From positions 1 to 64,000 of the forward strand of contig NZ_NJAJ01000020.1 in NCBI RefSeq assembly GCF_002632825.1: a stretch of DNA of 64,000 nucleotides, written 5' to 3'. The stretch comes from Xenorhabdus stockiae (GTDB lineage Bacteria > Pseudomonadota > Gammaproteobacteria > Enterobacterales > Enterobacteriaceae). Shown in pieces: positions 33,651 through 42,270 of the stretch (positions within the stretch are counted from its first letter, which is position 1; each line of letters starts with the position of its first letter). Under the pieces are notes generated by a model that made no database searches, had not been told where the DNA came from, and worked only from the letters and a program-made list of their open reading frames with translations. Made by a program: the position numbers and the translations under genes.

Positions 33651-34574
33651 ATGGCAGAATGGGTCACTAATCAACTGGACGTCACCGGCAAATCCGTTTG
33701 TCTCGATGTGATGCAGCAATGGGTTTGTGGGGAAGAATTTCCCCGTTACCGTCAGGCGGTATTGCAGAGCCTGCGGCTGTTTCTGGCGGGCTGTGCGGGG
33801 ATACTGAAATCCACCAAACCCCTCACTTACACACCGTATCCGGAACTGGTGCGGGGTACGGCAGCGCCGACCGCGCAGAATCTGGCGTTTGAACAGTGGC
33901 TGGCGTTGTTGCAGGACAATGTGCTGCTAACCACAGAAAACATGAAGCGGATTGACAGTATCTACCGTCAGTCGGGCTTAAGCCTGCTGCGCTGGGAGAC
34001 TGTGCCGGCGTCAGCGCGTGACATTATCACCCACCTGCTGACCCGTCAGTACACTGACTGGTTCGGCGTGGTGAGCTGGTCGGACAACCTTGATATCGGC
34101 GTGTGCTGGGAGAAGCTGTCGGTTTATCCGACCTCGGCTCAGCCCTGCGATATGCTGATGATACGACCGACCCGATTGGCCACGGAAATTAACGGCAACA
34201 GTGGTTTACTGAAAGGGATGGCCTCCACGGTGCAGTTCTACGATGAGCACTATGGGCTGGAATGGCCGTTCGGTCATCATGTCCGCTGGGAAAGGCGCCA
34301 TGTCAGCAGCTTAACCGTGCGTTTTGACACTCCATGGGTACCGCCTTCGGCGGAACTGATGGGCGGATTGTCATCAGTGTTTGACTGTGAAATCCGCCAC
34401 TGGTACAGCGAACCGTCAGGCAACCTCAAAGGCTATGACTGCTATGACCAGGGCGAGCATGTGGACAGTCATAACGGGCAGGCAGGACACGAAAACCGTC
34501 CGGCCCTGTATCTGGTTAACGGCGATAAGCCCGAAACGGCACTGGTATTACCGGCGATGGCCGTCGGCCAGTAA
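33651..34574 (+). CDS. DUF1281 (YubB ferredoxin-like) plasmid/island protein
   Basis: 307 residues. The N-terminus MAEWVTNQLDVTGKSVCLDV and the CDMLMIRPTRLATEING block, together with FDTPWVPPSAELMGGLS, belong to the DUF1281/YubB family found in plasmid leading regions and islands. The family lacks an established biochemical role. AAGGA lies 7 nt upstream of ATG; an upstream in-frame extension overlaps RNA element 3 and is not credible. It sits between the CbtA-like and methylase-like genes, matching the plasmid-type gene neighbourhood. Confidence 0.8.
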   Translation: MAEWVTNQLDVTGKSVCLDVMQQWVCGEEFPRYRQAVLQSLRLFLAGCAGILKSTKPLTYTPYPELVRGTAAPTAQNLAFEQWLALLQDNVLLTTENMKRIDSIYRQSGLSLLRWETVPASARDIITHLLTRQYTDWFGVVSWSDNLDIGVCWEKLSVYPTSAQPCDMLMIRPTRLATEINGNSGLLKGMASTVQFYDEHYGLEWPFGHHVRWERRHVSSLTVRFDTPWVPPSAELMGGLSSVFDCEIRHWYSEPSGNLKGYDCYDQGEHVDSHNGQAGHENRPALYLVNGDKPETALVLPAMAVGQ

Positions 34575-34613
34575 CTCTTTGTTCAACGCAGCATCAATTT
34601 ATCTTTACTTCAA

Positions 34614-34659
34614 CCGAAAGGGGAAACACATTCTCCTTTCGGGGCGTGTTTTCCTTTTT
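34614..34659 (+). promoter_or_regulatory. Interleaved-helix RNA element 4, before the methylase-like gene
   Basis: Helix 1 CCGAAAGG (34614-34621) / CCTTTCGG (34635-34642), perfect 8 bp; helix 2 GGAAACAC (34622-34629) / GTGTTTTCC (34646-34654) with one bulge; then TTTTT. It shows the clearest interleaved pairing of the four elements. ATG follows at 34683. Confidence 0.62.
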
Positions 34660-34682
34660 GAGTCTTATCAGGAAAACATGCT

Positions 34683-35366
34683 ATGGCCTCTCGCCCTGAC
34701 TACCAGAAAGACTTTATTTCGCTGTTTAAACAAACCGCCCGTTACCGTAATCGTTATCGGGTTTTTCAGGATTTTTGCAACTGTGCGATGGCGGCCATTC
34801 ACAATAAATACTGTTTCAGTGAGGAACTCGAGCAGTTCTATCTGAAAACCATCAACAAATACGAACGGGAAGATATTGACCGGATTGTGGAACTTTTTTC
34901 GATGACCGTGCTGGCATTGTCGGAAGCACCCGGTGATTTTCTCGGCAGCGTGTTTATGCAACTGGAGCTGGGCAATAAGGAACTTCAGCAGTTCTTTACG
35001 CCCTGGAGTGTGGCCAGAGTCATGGCACAATTGCAATTGCATGAGGTGTCTGACTTGTTGCAGACCCGACCCTTTGTCACCTTCCACGAACCTTGCTGTG
35101 GTGCGGCCTGTATGATGCTGGCCGCCGCGGAGGTATTAAGAGAGCAGGGACATGATCCGTTGTCCAGTATGTGGGTGTCTGCGATTGATATTGACCCGCT
35201 GGCAGCGGTGATGGCCTATATCCAGCTTTCCCTGACCGGTATTCCGGCAGCGGTCACGATTGGTGATGTGCTGAAGGATCCCGGCAGCCAACGGACACGC
35301 TACACACCGGCTCATTATCTGGGCAACTGGTCGCAGCGTTTGCAGGCCTATGAACACGCGGCCTGA
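34683..35366 (+). CDS. Plasmid-type N6-adenine methylase-like protein
   Basis: 227 residues. Motif I of SAM-dependent methylases is visible as TFHEPCCGAACMMLAAAEVL, and SAIDIDPLAAVMAYIQLSL is the acidic motif following it. The N-terminal part includes FTPWSVARVMAQ, the segment before the SAM fold in type I/plasmid methylases. The catalytic motif IV (NPPF/Y) is not found: after GDVLKD the protein ends within 40 residues. Similar short proteins occur in plasmid leading regions. It may be a truncated or non-catalytic decoy. The RBS is modest (AGGA about 10 nt upstream). Confidence 0.7.
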   Translation: MASRPDYQKDFISLFKQTARYRNRYRVFQDFCNCAMAAIHNKYCFSEELEQFYLKTINKYEREDIDRIVELFSMTVLALSEAPGDFLGSVFMQLELGNKELQQFFTPWSVARVMAQLQLHEVSDLLQTRPFVTFHEPCCGAACMMLAAAEVLREQGHDPLSSMWVSAIDIDPLAAVMAYIQLSLTGIPAAVTIGDVLKDPGSQRTRYTPAHYLGNWSQRLQAYEHAA

Positions 35367-35397
35367 TTTCTGTTTGCATCTTCTTTGTTTCACTACT

Positions 35398-35419
35398 GCG
35401 CCTTTCGGGGCGCTTTTTT
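35398..35419 (+). terminator. Terminator after the methylase-like gene
   Basis: GCGCC (35398-35402) pairs with GGCGC (35409-35413), followed by TTTTTT. Confidence 0.75.
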
Positions 35420-35534
35420 ACGTTTAAGGGTAAGTCATACAAACAATTTTCATTTTCGCAAAAAGAGTTTCGCCTTGTTTCAGCGTGGGATTGACCGACA
35501 CTGGGCTAAATTTGAAGCCAAAGAGGAAAAGCCC

Positions 35535-36422
35535 ATGTTGGAACGTTTTAAATCCCATTTTGCCCGCCCGTCTGTGACACCATCAAAATCATCCGGACAA
35601 CAAGCGGAAACTCTTCGCGACAACCGGGGGTATTTTCAGCCACAGTCAGCGGAAGCGCTGCTGGCAACCTCAGAACGTGGTCAGGCTCTCCGGCAACTGT
35701 GGGAAAACAGTGCGCTGCCCGCCGGGTTGTATCAGCAGTTTTATCTGGATCCGCTCCGGCAATTATGCGCCCGTGTGCAGCATATTCCTGCCACACAGGA
35801 AGGCGTCTGGTCTTTTCGTGGTGGGTTTATAGATTTGACACTGCAATTTACTGCCTGTGCCGTGCGGCTGGCGAAAGGACACATGCTGCCACCCGGCGTG
35901 GCACCGGAAACACAGGCCGCACAGAGCTTGTTGTGGCAGGCAGTGGTATTCTGGGCCGCGTTGTTTTACCACCTGCCGCTGTTGCGGCAACTGGAAGGTG
36001 AACTGGATGATGGACACCCCTGGCTGCCGGGGTTGTGGGTGCCAGCACGCCGTTTCCGCTTCCGGTTTCATGCCTCACTGTCTGAGCTGCCTGTTTCTCA
36101 TAAAACGCTGCTGGCTGCCCGTTTGTTACCGGAGGAAGCGGTCACCTGGCTGTCTTTAGTGCCCGGTGCGTGGCAATGTCTGATGTTGCATCTTGGCGGG
36201 TCACCTTCTTCTGTTCCGTTGATGGATTTACTGCTTCAGTCAGCGGCTGAGCAGGTGAAATCGCCATTGCTGAAGTCGGTTGAATCTGCTGAAGCGAGGG
36301 CGGATACCACTCAGGCATCGCCCGATCCGATGACTCCGTTTGTCACACCGATAACCGTCCCTGCGTCCGACACCCGTGATGATACCCGGACATTACTGTC
36401 ACTGTTTCAGACAGCGGAGTGA
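35535..36422 (+). CDS. TraI-domain (MobH-like) relaxase-family protein, likely degenerate
   Basis: 295 residues from ATG 35535 (GAGG about 9 nt upstream). GYFQPQSAEALLATSERGQA and the QQFYLDPLRQLCARVQHIPA block resemble the N-terminal TraI_2 domain of MobH relaxases of PFGI-1/SPI-7-class ICEs, which nick oriT. Where the family has the metal-binding GGLLRH-type histidines, this protein reads FRGGFIDLTLQFT, so the His is missing, and the protein is far shorter than full-length MobH. It is therefore probably a relic or an accessory factor. It lies directly upstream of the tRNA-Phe-side integrase, as in that ICE class. Confidence 0.65.
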   Translation: MLERFKSHFARPSVTPSKSSGQQAETLRDNRGYFQPQSAEALLATSERGQALRQLWENSALPAGLYQQFYLDPLRQLCARVQHIPATQEGVWSFRGGFIDLTLQFTACAVRLAKGHMLPPGVAPETQAAQSLLWQAVVFWAALFYHLPLLRQLEGELDDGHPWLPGLWVPARRFRFRFHASLSELPVSHKTLLAARLLPEEAVTWLSLVPGAWQCLMLHLGGSPSSVPLMDLLLQSAAEQVKSPLLKSVESAEARADTTQASPDPMTPFVTPITVPASDTRDDTRTLLSLFQTAE

Positions 36423-36629
36423 ACTTTGGGTGGGAAATAATACAAATGATAACAATAACGATTTGAAATTGTTCAAACGCCCCGTATCAGCGTCAGAATG
36501 CCTTGTTTCAGCAATGTACAAAAGGTCATTATATGAAAAATAAAATAATTCAACGTGTTAATTAATTTTTAGTTTATTAACAGGACGTGGCTGTACCGGG
36601 ACACAACTTGACACACGAAGGAAACCATC

Positions 36630-37637
36630 ATGTTCAATAATGAGGAAAAAATGGGTTGGGATGAATTACTGGAAGAATACTTTTTCTCGCATATGCTGCG
36701 ACCGGCTACGGAGTGGAGTTATCGCAAGGTGACCCGGGTTTTTATCGGGTTTATGGGCGATACGGTGTTGCCGGAACAGGTGACTCACCGTGATGTACTG
36801 CGGTGGCGACGCTATCTTCTGACCGAGAAAAAACAGTCGAGCTACACCTGGAACAATAAGGTAGCCCACCTGCGGGCGATTTTTAATTTCGTGATGGAAA
36901 GAAAACTGCTGCCGCTCACTGAAAACCCGTTTAACGAGGCGGCAGTGAAAAAAGAGAAGAAGACAAAGAAAATTCTGAGTAAATCCCAGATAACCCGCCT
37001 CTATCTGCTGATGGGACAGTATGAGGAAGAGGAGCGCAGGCAGGTGACTCCCCGGGGAGGGCGTTGTGCGTTGTACCCGACCGGATATTGGCTGACGGTA
37101 CTGGATACGTTCCGGTTAACGGGGATGCGCCAGAATCAGCTATTGCACCTGCGGCTACGGGATATCAATCTGGACAGCAATTATATTGTTCTGCGGGTCG
37201 AAGGGAGTAAAAACCACAGTGAATGGCGGATACCGATGATCCGGCAGCTTAAACCCCGCCTGGCGAAACTGGTTGAACAGGCAAAAGCCTGCGGGGCGAA
37301 AGACGATGATCCGCTGTTTGATTTAAGTCGTCTGGATTTGCACGCTCATGGACGGATGAGCCGTTACCGGTATGATCACGATAAAGAAAGGCAGCATATC
37401 CGTTCGTTCTTCAACCGGTTGTCGAAAGAGTGTGGTTTTGCCGTTTCCCCTCACCGTTTTCGTCATACACTGGCCACTGAGCTGATGAAAGCACCGGATC
37501 GTAATTTGCAGCTGGTCAGGTGTTTGCTGGGGCACCGCAGTCTGGCAACCACACTGGAATATATTGATATCGATATGGAAATCGCAGGTAAAACGCTGGA
37601 GAATGAACTGGCAATCTACCTGGATATTGCGGTGTAA
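36630..37637 (+). CDS. Tyrosine integrase adjacent to tRNA-Phe
   Basis: 335 residues, complete. It has an N-terminal core-binding domain (WSYRKVTRVFIGFMGD, YTWNNKVAHLRAIFNFVMER) and catalytic residues Arg in RLTGMRQNQLLHLRL, HxxR in SPHRFRHTLATEL, His in LLGHRSLATT and Tyr in LEYIDID. AAGGA precedes ATG. It points toward tRNA-Phe, 350 bp away, and is the last gene of the accessory region, so it is the likely integrase of the island or ICE relic with the tRNA as attachment site. No duplicated tRNA 3' end is visible inside the window, so the other junction would be to the left of it. Confidence 0.88.
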   Translation: MFNNEEKMGWDELLEEYFFSHMLRPATEWSYRKVTRVFIGFMGDTVLPEQVTHRDVLRWRRYLLTEKKQSSYTWNNKVAHLRAIFNFVMERKLLPLTENPFNEAAVKKEKKTKKILSKSQITRLYLLMGQYEEEERRQVTPRGGRCALYPTGYWLTVLDTFRLTGMRQNQLLHLRLRDINLDSNYIVLRVEGSKNHSEWRIPMIRQLKPRLAKLVEQAKACGAKDDDPLFDLSRLDLHAHGRMSRYRYDHDKERQHIRSFFNRLSKECGFAVSPHRFRHTLATELMKAPDRNLQLVRCLLGHRSLATTLEYIDIDMEIAGKTLENELAIYLDIAV

Positions 37638-37989
37638 GGATAACCGGCAGTAAAAAAGACAGGGCAGGTCTCAGACAGGATCGAGGAGGTGGAGGTGTGA
37701 GTCACTGCCCTGCATCAACAGGGATGGTACGAAAAAATGGCTATTTGCGATCCCCTGTCCCGTAAAGTCTTTCCCTTACTTGACATCAGAATCAATTACT
37801 GAAATCATTACCTTGAACGAAAAAAGAGTGCTTGCAAATGCAGGCACTCTGTATTCTTTAATTTATGGCTTTTTTAAACATTGAACGTACAAACTAAGCG
37901 ATCAATTGTTTAACATCTTCTTAACAGCCCTAAATTTTAACTTATTTGTTAATTACCTGATAGTATTCAACAAATTAGCTTTAAAATCG
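37638..37989. other. Island/tRNA boundary region
   Basis: No gene. It contains the tRNA terminator at 37820-37849 and AT-rich DNA adjoining the tRNA. The 3' end of an att site would lie here or in the tRNA. Confidence 0.5.
37820..37849 (-). terminator. Terminator of the tRNA-Phe transcript
   Basis: Read leftward, GAGTGCCTGC-ATTT-GCAAGCACTC (37849-37826) is followed by TTTTTT, a strong intrinsic terminator about 140 nt past the tRNA. Confidence 0.85.
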
Positions 37990-38065
37990 TGGTGCCCGGA
38001 GGCGGAATCGAACCACCGACACGGGGATTTTCAATCCCCTGCTCTACCGACTGAGCTATCCGGGC
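37990..38065 (-). tRNA. pheV: tRNA-Phe (GAA)
   Basis: 76 nt including an encoded 3' CCA. The acceptor stem GCCCGGA/TCCGGGC, D-arm, anticodon loop with GAA (GATTGAAAATC) and a T-arm GGTTCGATTCC all read normally on the minus strand. It closely matches the enterobacterial tRNA-Phe, a known integration target of SPI-7/PFGI-type islands; the integrase gene lies downstream of its 3' end. The symbol could equally be pheU. Confidence 0.96.
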
Positions 38066-38194
38066 TAACGGGGACGCATTAAACAGTATTCACTCCAATC
38101 CGTCAACGACTTTTTTAGAAAAAAACATGAAAAATGGTCGTTGGCGGAATTTTTATACTAATTAAGCGCAATTATTCAGCTTTGCTAGCTTTTT

Positions 38195-38767
38195 TTAACT
38201 TAAAGCACCCTCTTTTCGGCAATTAGCTATGGTCAGAATATCCTGAGCCAGCAGTTTTGCGGTTACCACATCTTCAATATCTTTTTTCACTAATAGCTTG
38301 CTAAGGCATCCTTCAAGGATAAGTTCCATCTGTTTGGCAACTTGTTCACTATTTTCAATGCCAATTTGCTGTAGTAGCCCATTCGAATATTGGAATGAGC
38401 TTTGTTTTTGTAATGCAGCTAATTGATGGATAGGGTGGTCGGTATCAGGAAAAGCACTACAGGCTGCAATAAATAGGCAACCGGGACAGCGATTTTCCTG
38501 TACTTTTTCTTTGAGAGTATCGTAACGAGCTAATAGCTTTTGTTCCGAGGATAATGTTTCATCCAGCAGAATATGGCGTTGCCAGGCTTCTATTTGCTGG
38601 CTGTGGAAACGCAGGCAGTCATAAAGTAGGGCTTCGCGGTCTGGCCAGAAATGTTTTATTTGGTCGATATCAATGTTCAGGGGAGCCAAAAGTGCCTCCA
38701 GTGTTACTGACAGACCCTGTTGCTCAAGTAAATTGAGTACATGATTAAGTACGTATTCACGCTGCAC
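38195..38767 (-). CDS. yjdC: TetR-type regulator YjdC
   Basis: 190 residues. The N-terminal DNA-binding part (VLNHVLNLLEQQGLSVTLEA, KHFWPDREALLYDCL) and helical C-terminal part fit TetR-type repressors, and the position right after dsbD is that of E. coli yjdC. The E. coli protein has been linked to control of division genes. A CPGCLF pair and two more Cys in ACSAF and IANC are present. It lies 24 bp downstream of dsbD, probably in one transcript. Confidence 0.82.
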   Translation of the reverse strand: MQREYVLNHVLNLLEQQGLSVTLEALLAPLNIDIDQIKHFWPDREALLYDCLRFHSQQIEAWQRHILLDETLSSEQKLLARYDTLKEKVQENRCPGCLFIAACSAFPDTDHPIHQLAALQKQSSFQYSNGLLQQIGIENSEQVAKQMELILEGCLSKLLVKKDIEDVVTAKLLAQDILTIANCRKEGALS

Positions 38768-38791
38768 TGTTGCTCTCCTTTTAAATGTTTT

Positions 38792-40600
38792 TTATTGATC
38801 TTTTATCTGTTCTGAAGCTATTGGGTATAAATGCTGTAAATGGCGATTAAAACGTTCTGCATCCATAAATCCGTTGACTCGCGAGTCGGGTATTTCCTGG
38901 CCTTGGGTGTCAAAAAATAAGATAGTGGGAAGCCCCAGCACTTCCAGTTTTTTCAGCAATTCTTTCTGGTCAGGGCCATTCTCTGTAACGTTGGCCTGCA
39001 ATATGAGAAAGTGACTTAGTTGCTTTTGTACCTGTGGGTCACGGAACGTATATTTTTCAAATTCCTTACAGGCGACACACCATTCTGCATAGAGATCCAG
39101 CATGATCGGTTTATGGCGATTTTCAGCCAGAATCTGACTCAACTCCTGCCAGTCACTGATTTGTTGGAATGCTAAAGATGCTTGTTGTTGTTCTGTAACA
39201 GGATTTCCCCATACCCAGTCCTGTAAAGGGCGTGAGGCGATTAAAGCCAGTGCCAGTAAGATGAGCTGTAGGGTACGTAACCAACCGTTTTTGTGGTTTA
39301 GCGTCAATGAAAAAGCCCAGCCACAGAAGGCAACCGCTAATATGCTCCATAACCTTATTCCCCATACATCTCCCAGAACTCTTTCCAGCAAAAATATTGG
39401 CAGTGCGAGGATAATAAAGCCGAATGCTTCTTTCACGTATTGCATCCACGGGCCACTGCGGGGTAAGAATTTGTGGCCGAATAAAGTCACGGCTATAAGT
39501 GGTAAACCCATTCCCAGTGCATACAGATAAAGTGTCAGACCACCGAGCACAGCGTTACCACTTTGGGCGATGTACAGTAAAATGGCGCTGAGCGGGGCGG
39601 TTGTGCAGGGAGATGCAATCAGGCCCGCCAACATCCCCATGACGAATACACCAAAATAGGAACCACTTTTTTGCTGGTTACTCCAGTTCACCAAACGGGT
39701 CTGAACGGAAGAAGGGAGCTGGAGTGAGTACACTCCGAACATGGATAGTGCCAATAGAATAAACAGGACGGAAAGCCCTATCAGAATATAAGGGCTTTGT
39801 AGTGCGGCCTGAAACTGTAAACCTGCTGCGGCGACAATTAATCCTAAGGCTGTATAAGTGATGGCCATTCCCTGCACATAGCTCATTGCCAACCAGAAGA
39901 TACGTTTCAGGCTCTCAGGGCGTTTCTGTCCCAGAATAATAGCGGAAATTAACGGATACATTGGCAGGATGCATGGAGTAAATGCGATACCTATACCAAT
40001 CAATAATGCCCATAAGGGCGAAAATGGCATTTGATCCGTTTTGAGTAACGTTTTTTCCTGCGGCTGTGATTCACTTTGGGATGCTTTTATCTCAGAAGAT
40101 TTAGATTCTGACTGTTTTGGTGTTTCATCTGTTAATGGTTTTATGGGTGCGCTTACGGCGTATAGTGGCACGCTGATTGTTTCTGGAGGATAACAATATC
40201 CTGCTTCCGCACAGCCCTGATAGGTTACCTGAAGTGTTGAGTCATTTGTCGCACCAAGGATAGGAATATTGATGTGTGCTGACTGAAAATAAACCTCAGT
40301 TTTGCCAAAAAACTCATCTTCATGAGCTGTTGCTTTGGAAAAATCGATATGGCCTAAAGAAGTTTGCTGATCGGGTGTGATGATGAACTGTTTTCTATAG
40401 AGGTAATAACCGGGCTTAATATCCCAACTTAGTGTCAATTGTTCCCCTTTTTGCTGAAAATCAAACATAAATGCCTGTTCAGCGGGAAGATACCGATTCT
40501 GCCCCAATTGTCCGGGTTGCTCAAACAGCGCACTGGATTTAAGAGGGAACGCACTGATTGCACCGAACAGTAGAAACAATATGAGAATACGTTTCATCAT
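38792..40600 (-). CDS. dsbD: Thiol:disulfide interchange protein DsbD
   Basis: 602 residues. It carries reducing power from cytoplasmic thioredoxin to periplasmic DsbC/DsbG. Signal peptide ([17 protein letters not shown]), N-terminal immunoglobulin-like domain with its cysteine pair in [14 protein letters not shown], eight membrane segments with the redox Cys in [10 protein letters not shown] and [10 protein letters not shown], and a C-terminal thioredoxin domain with [12 protein letters not shown]. All six functional cysteines are present. In E. coli cutA lies upstream of dsbD; here the 230 bp between dcuA and dsbD contain no cutA. Two adjacent ATGs could start the protein; the RBS is weak. 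Confidence 0.96.
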   Translation of the reverse strand: MMKRILILFLLFGAISAFPLKSSALFEQPGQLGQNRYLPAEQAFMFDFQQKGEQLTLSWDIKPGYYLYRKQFIITPDQQTSLGHIDFSKATAHEDEFFGKTEVYFQSAHINIPILGATNDSTLQVTYQGCAEAGYCYPPETISVPLYAVSAPIKPLTDETPKQSESKSSEIKASQSESQPQEKTLLKTDQMPFSPLWALLIGIGIAFTPCILPMYPLISAIILGQKRPESLKRIFWLAMSYVQGMAITYTALGLIVAAAGLQFQAALQSPYILIGLSVLFILLALSMFGVYSLQLPSSVQTRLVNWSNQQKSGSYFGVFVMGMLAGLIASPCTTAPLSAILLYIAQSGNAVLGGLTLYLYALGMGLPLIAVTLFGHKFLPRSGPWMQYVKEAFGFIILALPIFLLERVLGDVWGIRLWSILAVAFCGWAFSLTLNHKNGWLRTLQLILLALALIASRPLQDWVWGNPVTEQQQASLAFQQISDWQELSQILAENRHKPIMLDLYAEWCVACKEFEKYTFRDPQVQKQLSHFLILQANVTENGPDQKELLKKLEVLGLPTILFFDTQGQEIPDSRVNGFMDAERFNRHLQHLYPIASEQIKDQ

Positions 40601-40779
40601 AGATACTTTTTTACCTGCCAGTTATAGGGAGTCAATGGGTGAAATTTACCAGAATCGGCACTACGACTAAAACGAGCACTATAACCGATGGAATCTGAGA
40701 CAAAAAGCTGATTGATTAATATTAATGCAAAGAGGTGTTTTTTTCAGAGAAGAAAATAGAAGATAAAAGAAAGAAAATA

Positions 40780-40807
40780 TTTCAGGGGGTTTTAATCCCC
40801 CCTGAAA
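40780..40807 (-). terminator. Terminator after dcuA
   Basis: TTTCAGGGGG (40780-40789) pairs with CCCCCTGAAA (40798-40807); the leftward strand continues into a T-rich stretch (TATTTTCTTTC). Confidence 0.65.
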
Positions 40808-40828
40808 ATCAAACATAAAGCCTGAAGC

Positions 40829-42130
40829 CTACAGAATCATACCACCGAACAGAAAGCCGAATGTGACTGCCAACCCAACAGCAATCGTACCCGGAATAAA
40901 GAACGGATGATTAAAAACAAAACGTCCGATACGGGTTGTGCCGGTATCATCCATCTGTACTGCGGCAACTAAAGTTGGGTAAGTTGGCAGAATGAACAGC
41001 CCGGAAACAGCAGAGAAAGAGGCAATTGCAGTCAGTGGTGTGACATGCAGCGCTAATGCCATTGGCATTAATGCTTTCGCAGTTGCTGCCTGTGAATACA
41101 ATAAGGCTGAGCAGAAGAAGAAAATAACCGCGAGTAACCAAGGGCGAGAATGAATCAGGTTACCGGCAGTTTCTTTAATCCAGTCGAGATTCGCCTGAAC
41201 AAAAGTATCACCTAACCAGGCCACTCCCAGAATACAAATACAGGCACTCATGCCAGCCTTAAAAGTACTCGAATTCAGAATAGCATCTGTATTGACGGAA
41301 CAAATAATCGTGGTGAGCGTTGCAACACTCAGCATAATAATCAGAATCGCGTTGGTGGTATTCATCAGGGGTTTTTCAACTAACCCGACACTCGGGCTAT
41401 TGATAACCGCATAGATAACGACGCCGATAACACCCAGCAAAAATAACAGAACAGAGAGCTTTGCCTTCGGTTTGATTTCAATCTGAGACGCACCGCGCAT
41501 CTCTATCAGGCCGTCAGCCAGACGTTTCTGATAGATAGGATCATTTGCCAACTTGGAATCGAAAAGCCATGAAATGATGAATGACATTAACACGATGGCA
41601 CAAAATGTGGATGGCAGCAGTATCATCAGCAAATGAATATAGCTGATACCTTGCCCTTCCATAACCGAAGCCATATAAACCACTGCCGCAGAGATAGGGG
41701 AGGCGGTGATCCCGATTTGAGCGGAGACTACAGCAGTCGAAAGTGGACGACACGGTTTGATGCCCTGTTCTTTAGCAACTTCGGCAATAACAGGCAGTGT
41801 TGCCAGTGAGATGTTCCCTGTACCTGCGAATAGAGTCAGAAAGTAAGTGACTATAGGTGCGAGGATTGTGATGTATTTTGGGTTCTTACGCAGTAATCTT
41901 TCAGTTTGCTGGACGAGGTAATCTAACCCACCCGCTATTTGCATTGCTGATATTGCAGCAATCACAGCCATAATAATTGAGATAACATCAAATGGAATAC
42001 TGCCTGGTTTTACACCTAGAATGGCGAGGATTAAAACGCCAATTCCACCCGCAAAGCCAATTCCGATTCCCCCTAATCTTGCCCCCAGAAAAATGGCCAG
42101 CAGAACAATAACCAATTCTACGGCTAACAT
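40829..42130 (-). CDS. dcuA: Anaerobic C4-dicarboxylate transporter DcuA
   Basis: 433 residues, the family's usual length, with about ten to twelve hydrophobic segments. MLAVELVIVLLAIFLGARLG at the start, LAPIVTYFLTLFAGTGNISL and SAQIGITASPISAAVVYMAS are Dcu signatures. DcuA exchanges aspartate, fumarate and malate for succinate. It lies 140 bp downstream of aspA, which makes fumarate from aspartate, as in E. coli; the pair supports fumarate respiration and ammonia acquisition. Confidence 0.96.
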   Translation of the reverse strand: MLAVELVIVLLAIFLGARLGGIGIGFAGGIGVLILAILGVKPGSIPFDVISIIMAVIAAISAMQIAGGLDYLVQQTERLLRKNPKYITILAPIVTYFLTLFAGTGNISLATLPVIAEVAKEQGIKPCRPLSTAVVSAQIGITASPISAAVVYMASVMEGQGISYIHLLMILLPSTFCAIVLMSFIISWLFDSKLANDPIYQKRLADGLIEMRGASQIEIKPKAKLSVLLFLLGVIGVVIYAVINSPSVGLVEKPLMNTTNAILIIMLSVATLTTIICSVNTDAILNSSTFKAGMSACICILGVAWLGDTFVQANLDWIKETAGNLIHSRPWLLAVIFFFCSALLYSQAATAKALMPMALALHVTPLTAIASFSAVSGLFILPTYPTLVAAVQMDDTGTTRIGRFVFNHPFFIPGTIAVGLAVTFGFLFGGMIL

Positions 42131-42202
42131 GTTACATACTCCTTCATTTATTTAGTTTTATGAAAATCTATGGTTAATAATTTGTGTTTGCTGCCAATTA
42201 AA

Positions 42203-42234
42203 AAGGCACGCTTCTGGTTGGAATAGCGTGCCTT
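42203..42234 (-). terminator. Terminator between aspA and dcuA
   Basis: AAGGCACGC (42203-42211) pairs with GCGTGCCTT (42226-42234); the leftward transcript runs into TTTTT. Read-through to dcuA is probably partial. Confidence 0.75.
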
Positions 42235-42270
42235 AAAAATTAAGACGAACTCGTTATTATAATCATTTAA

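Noticed and set aside
37990-38065. tRNA fragment left by island integration
   Set aside because: All arms, the anticodon and the encoded CCA are intact, so it is a functional tRNA-Phe gene.
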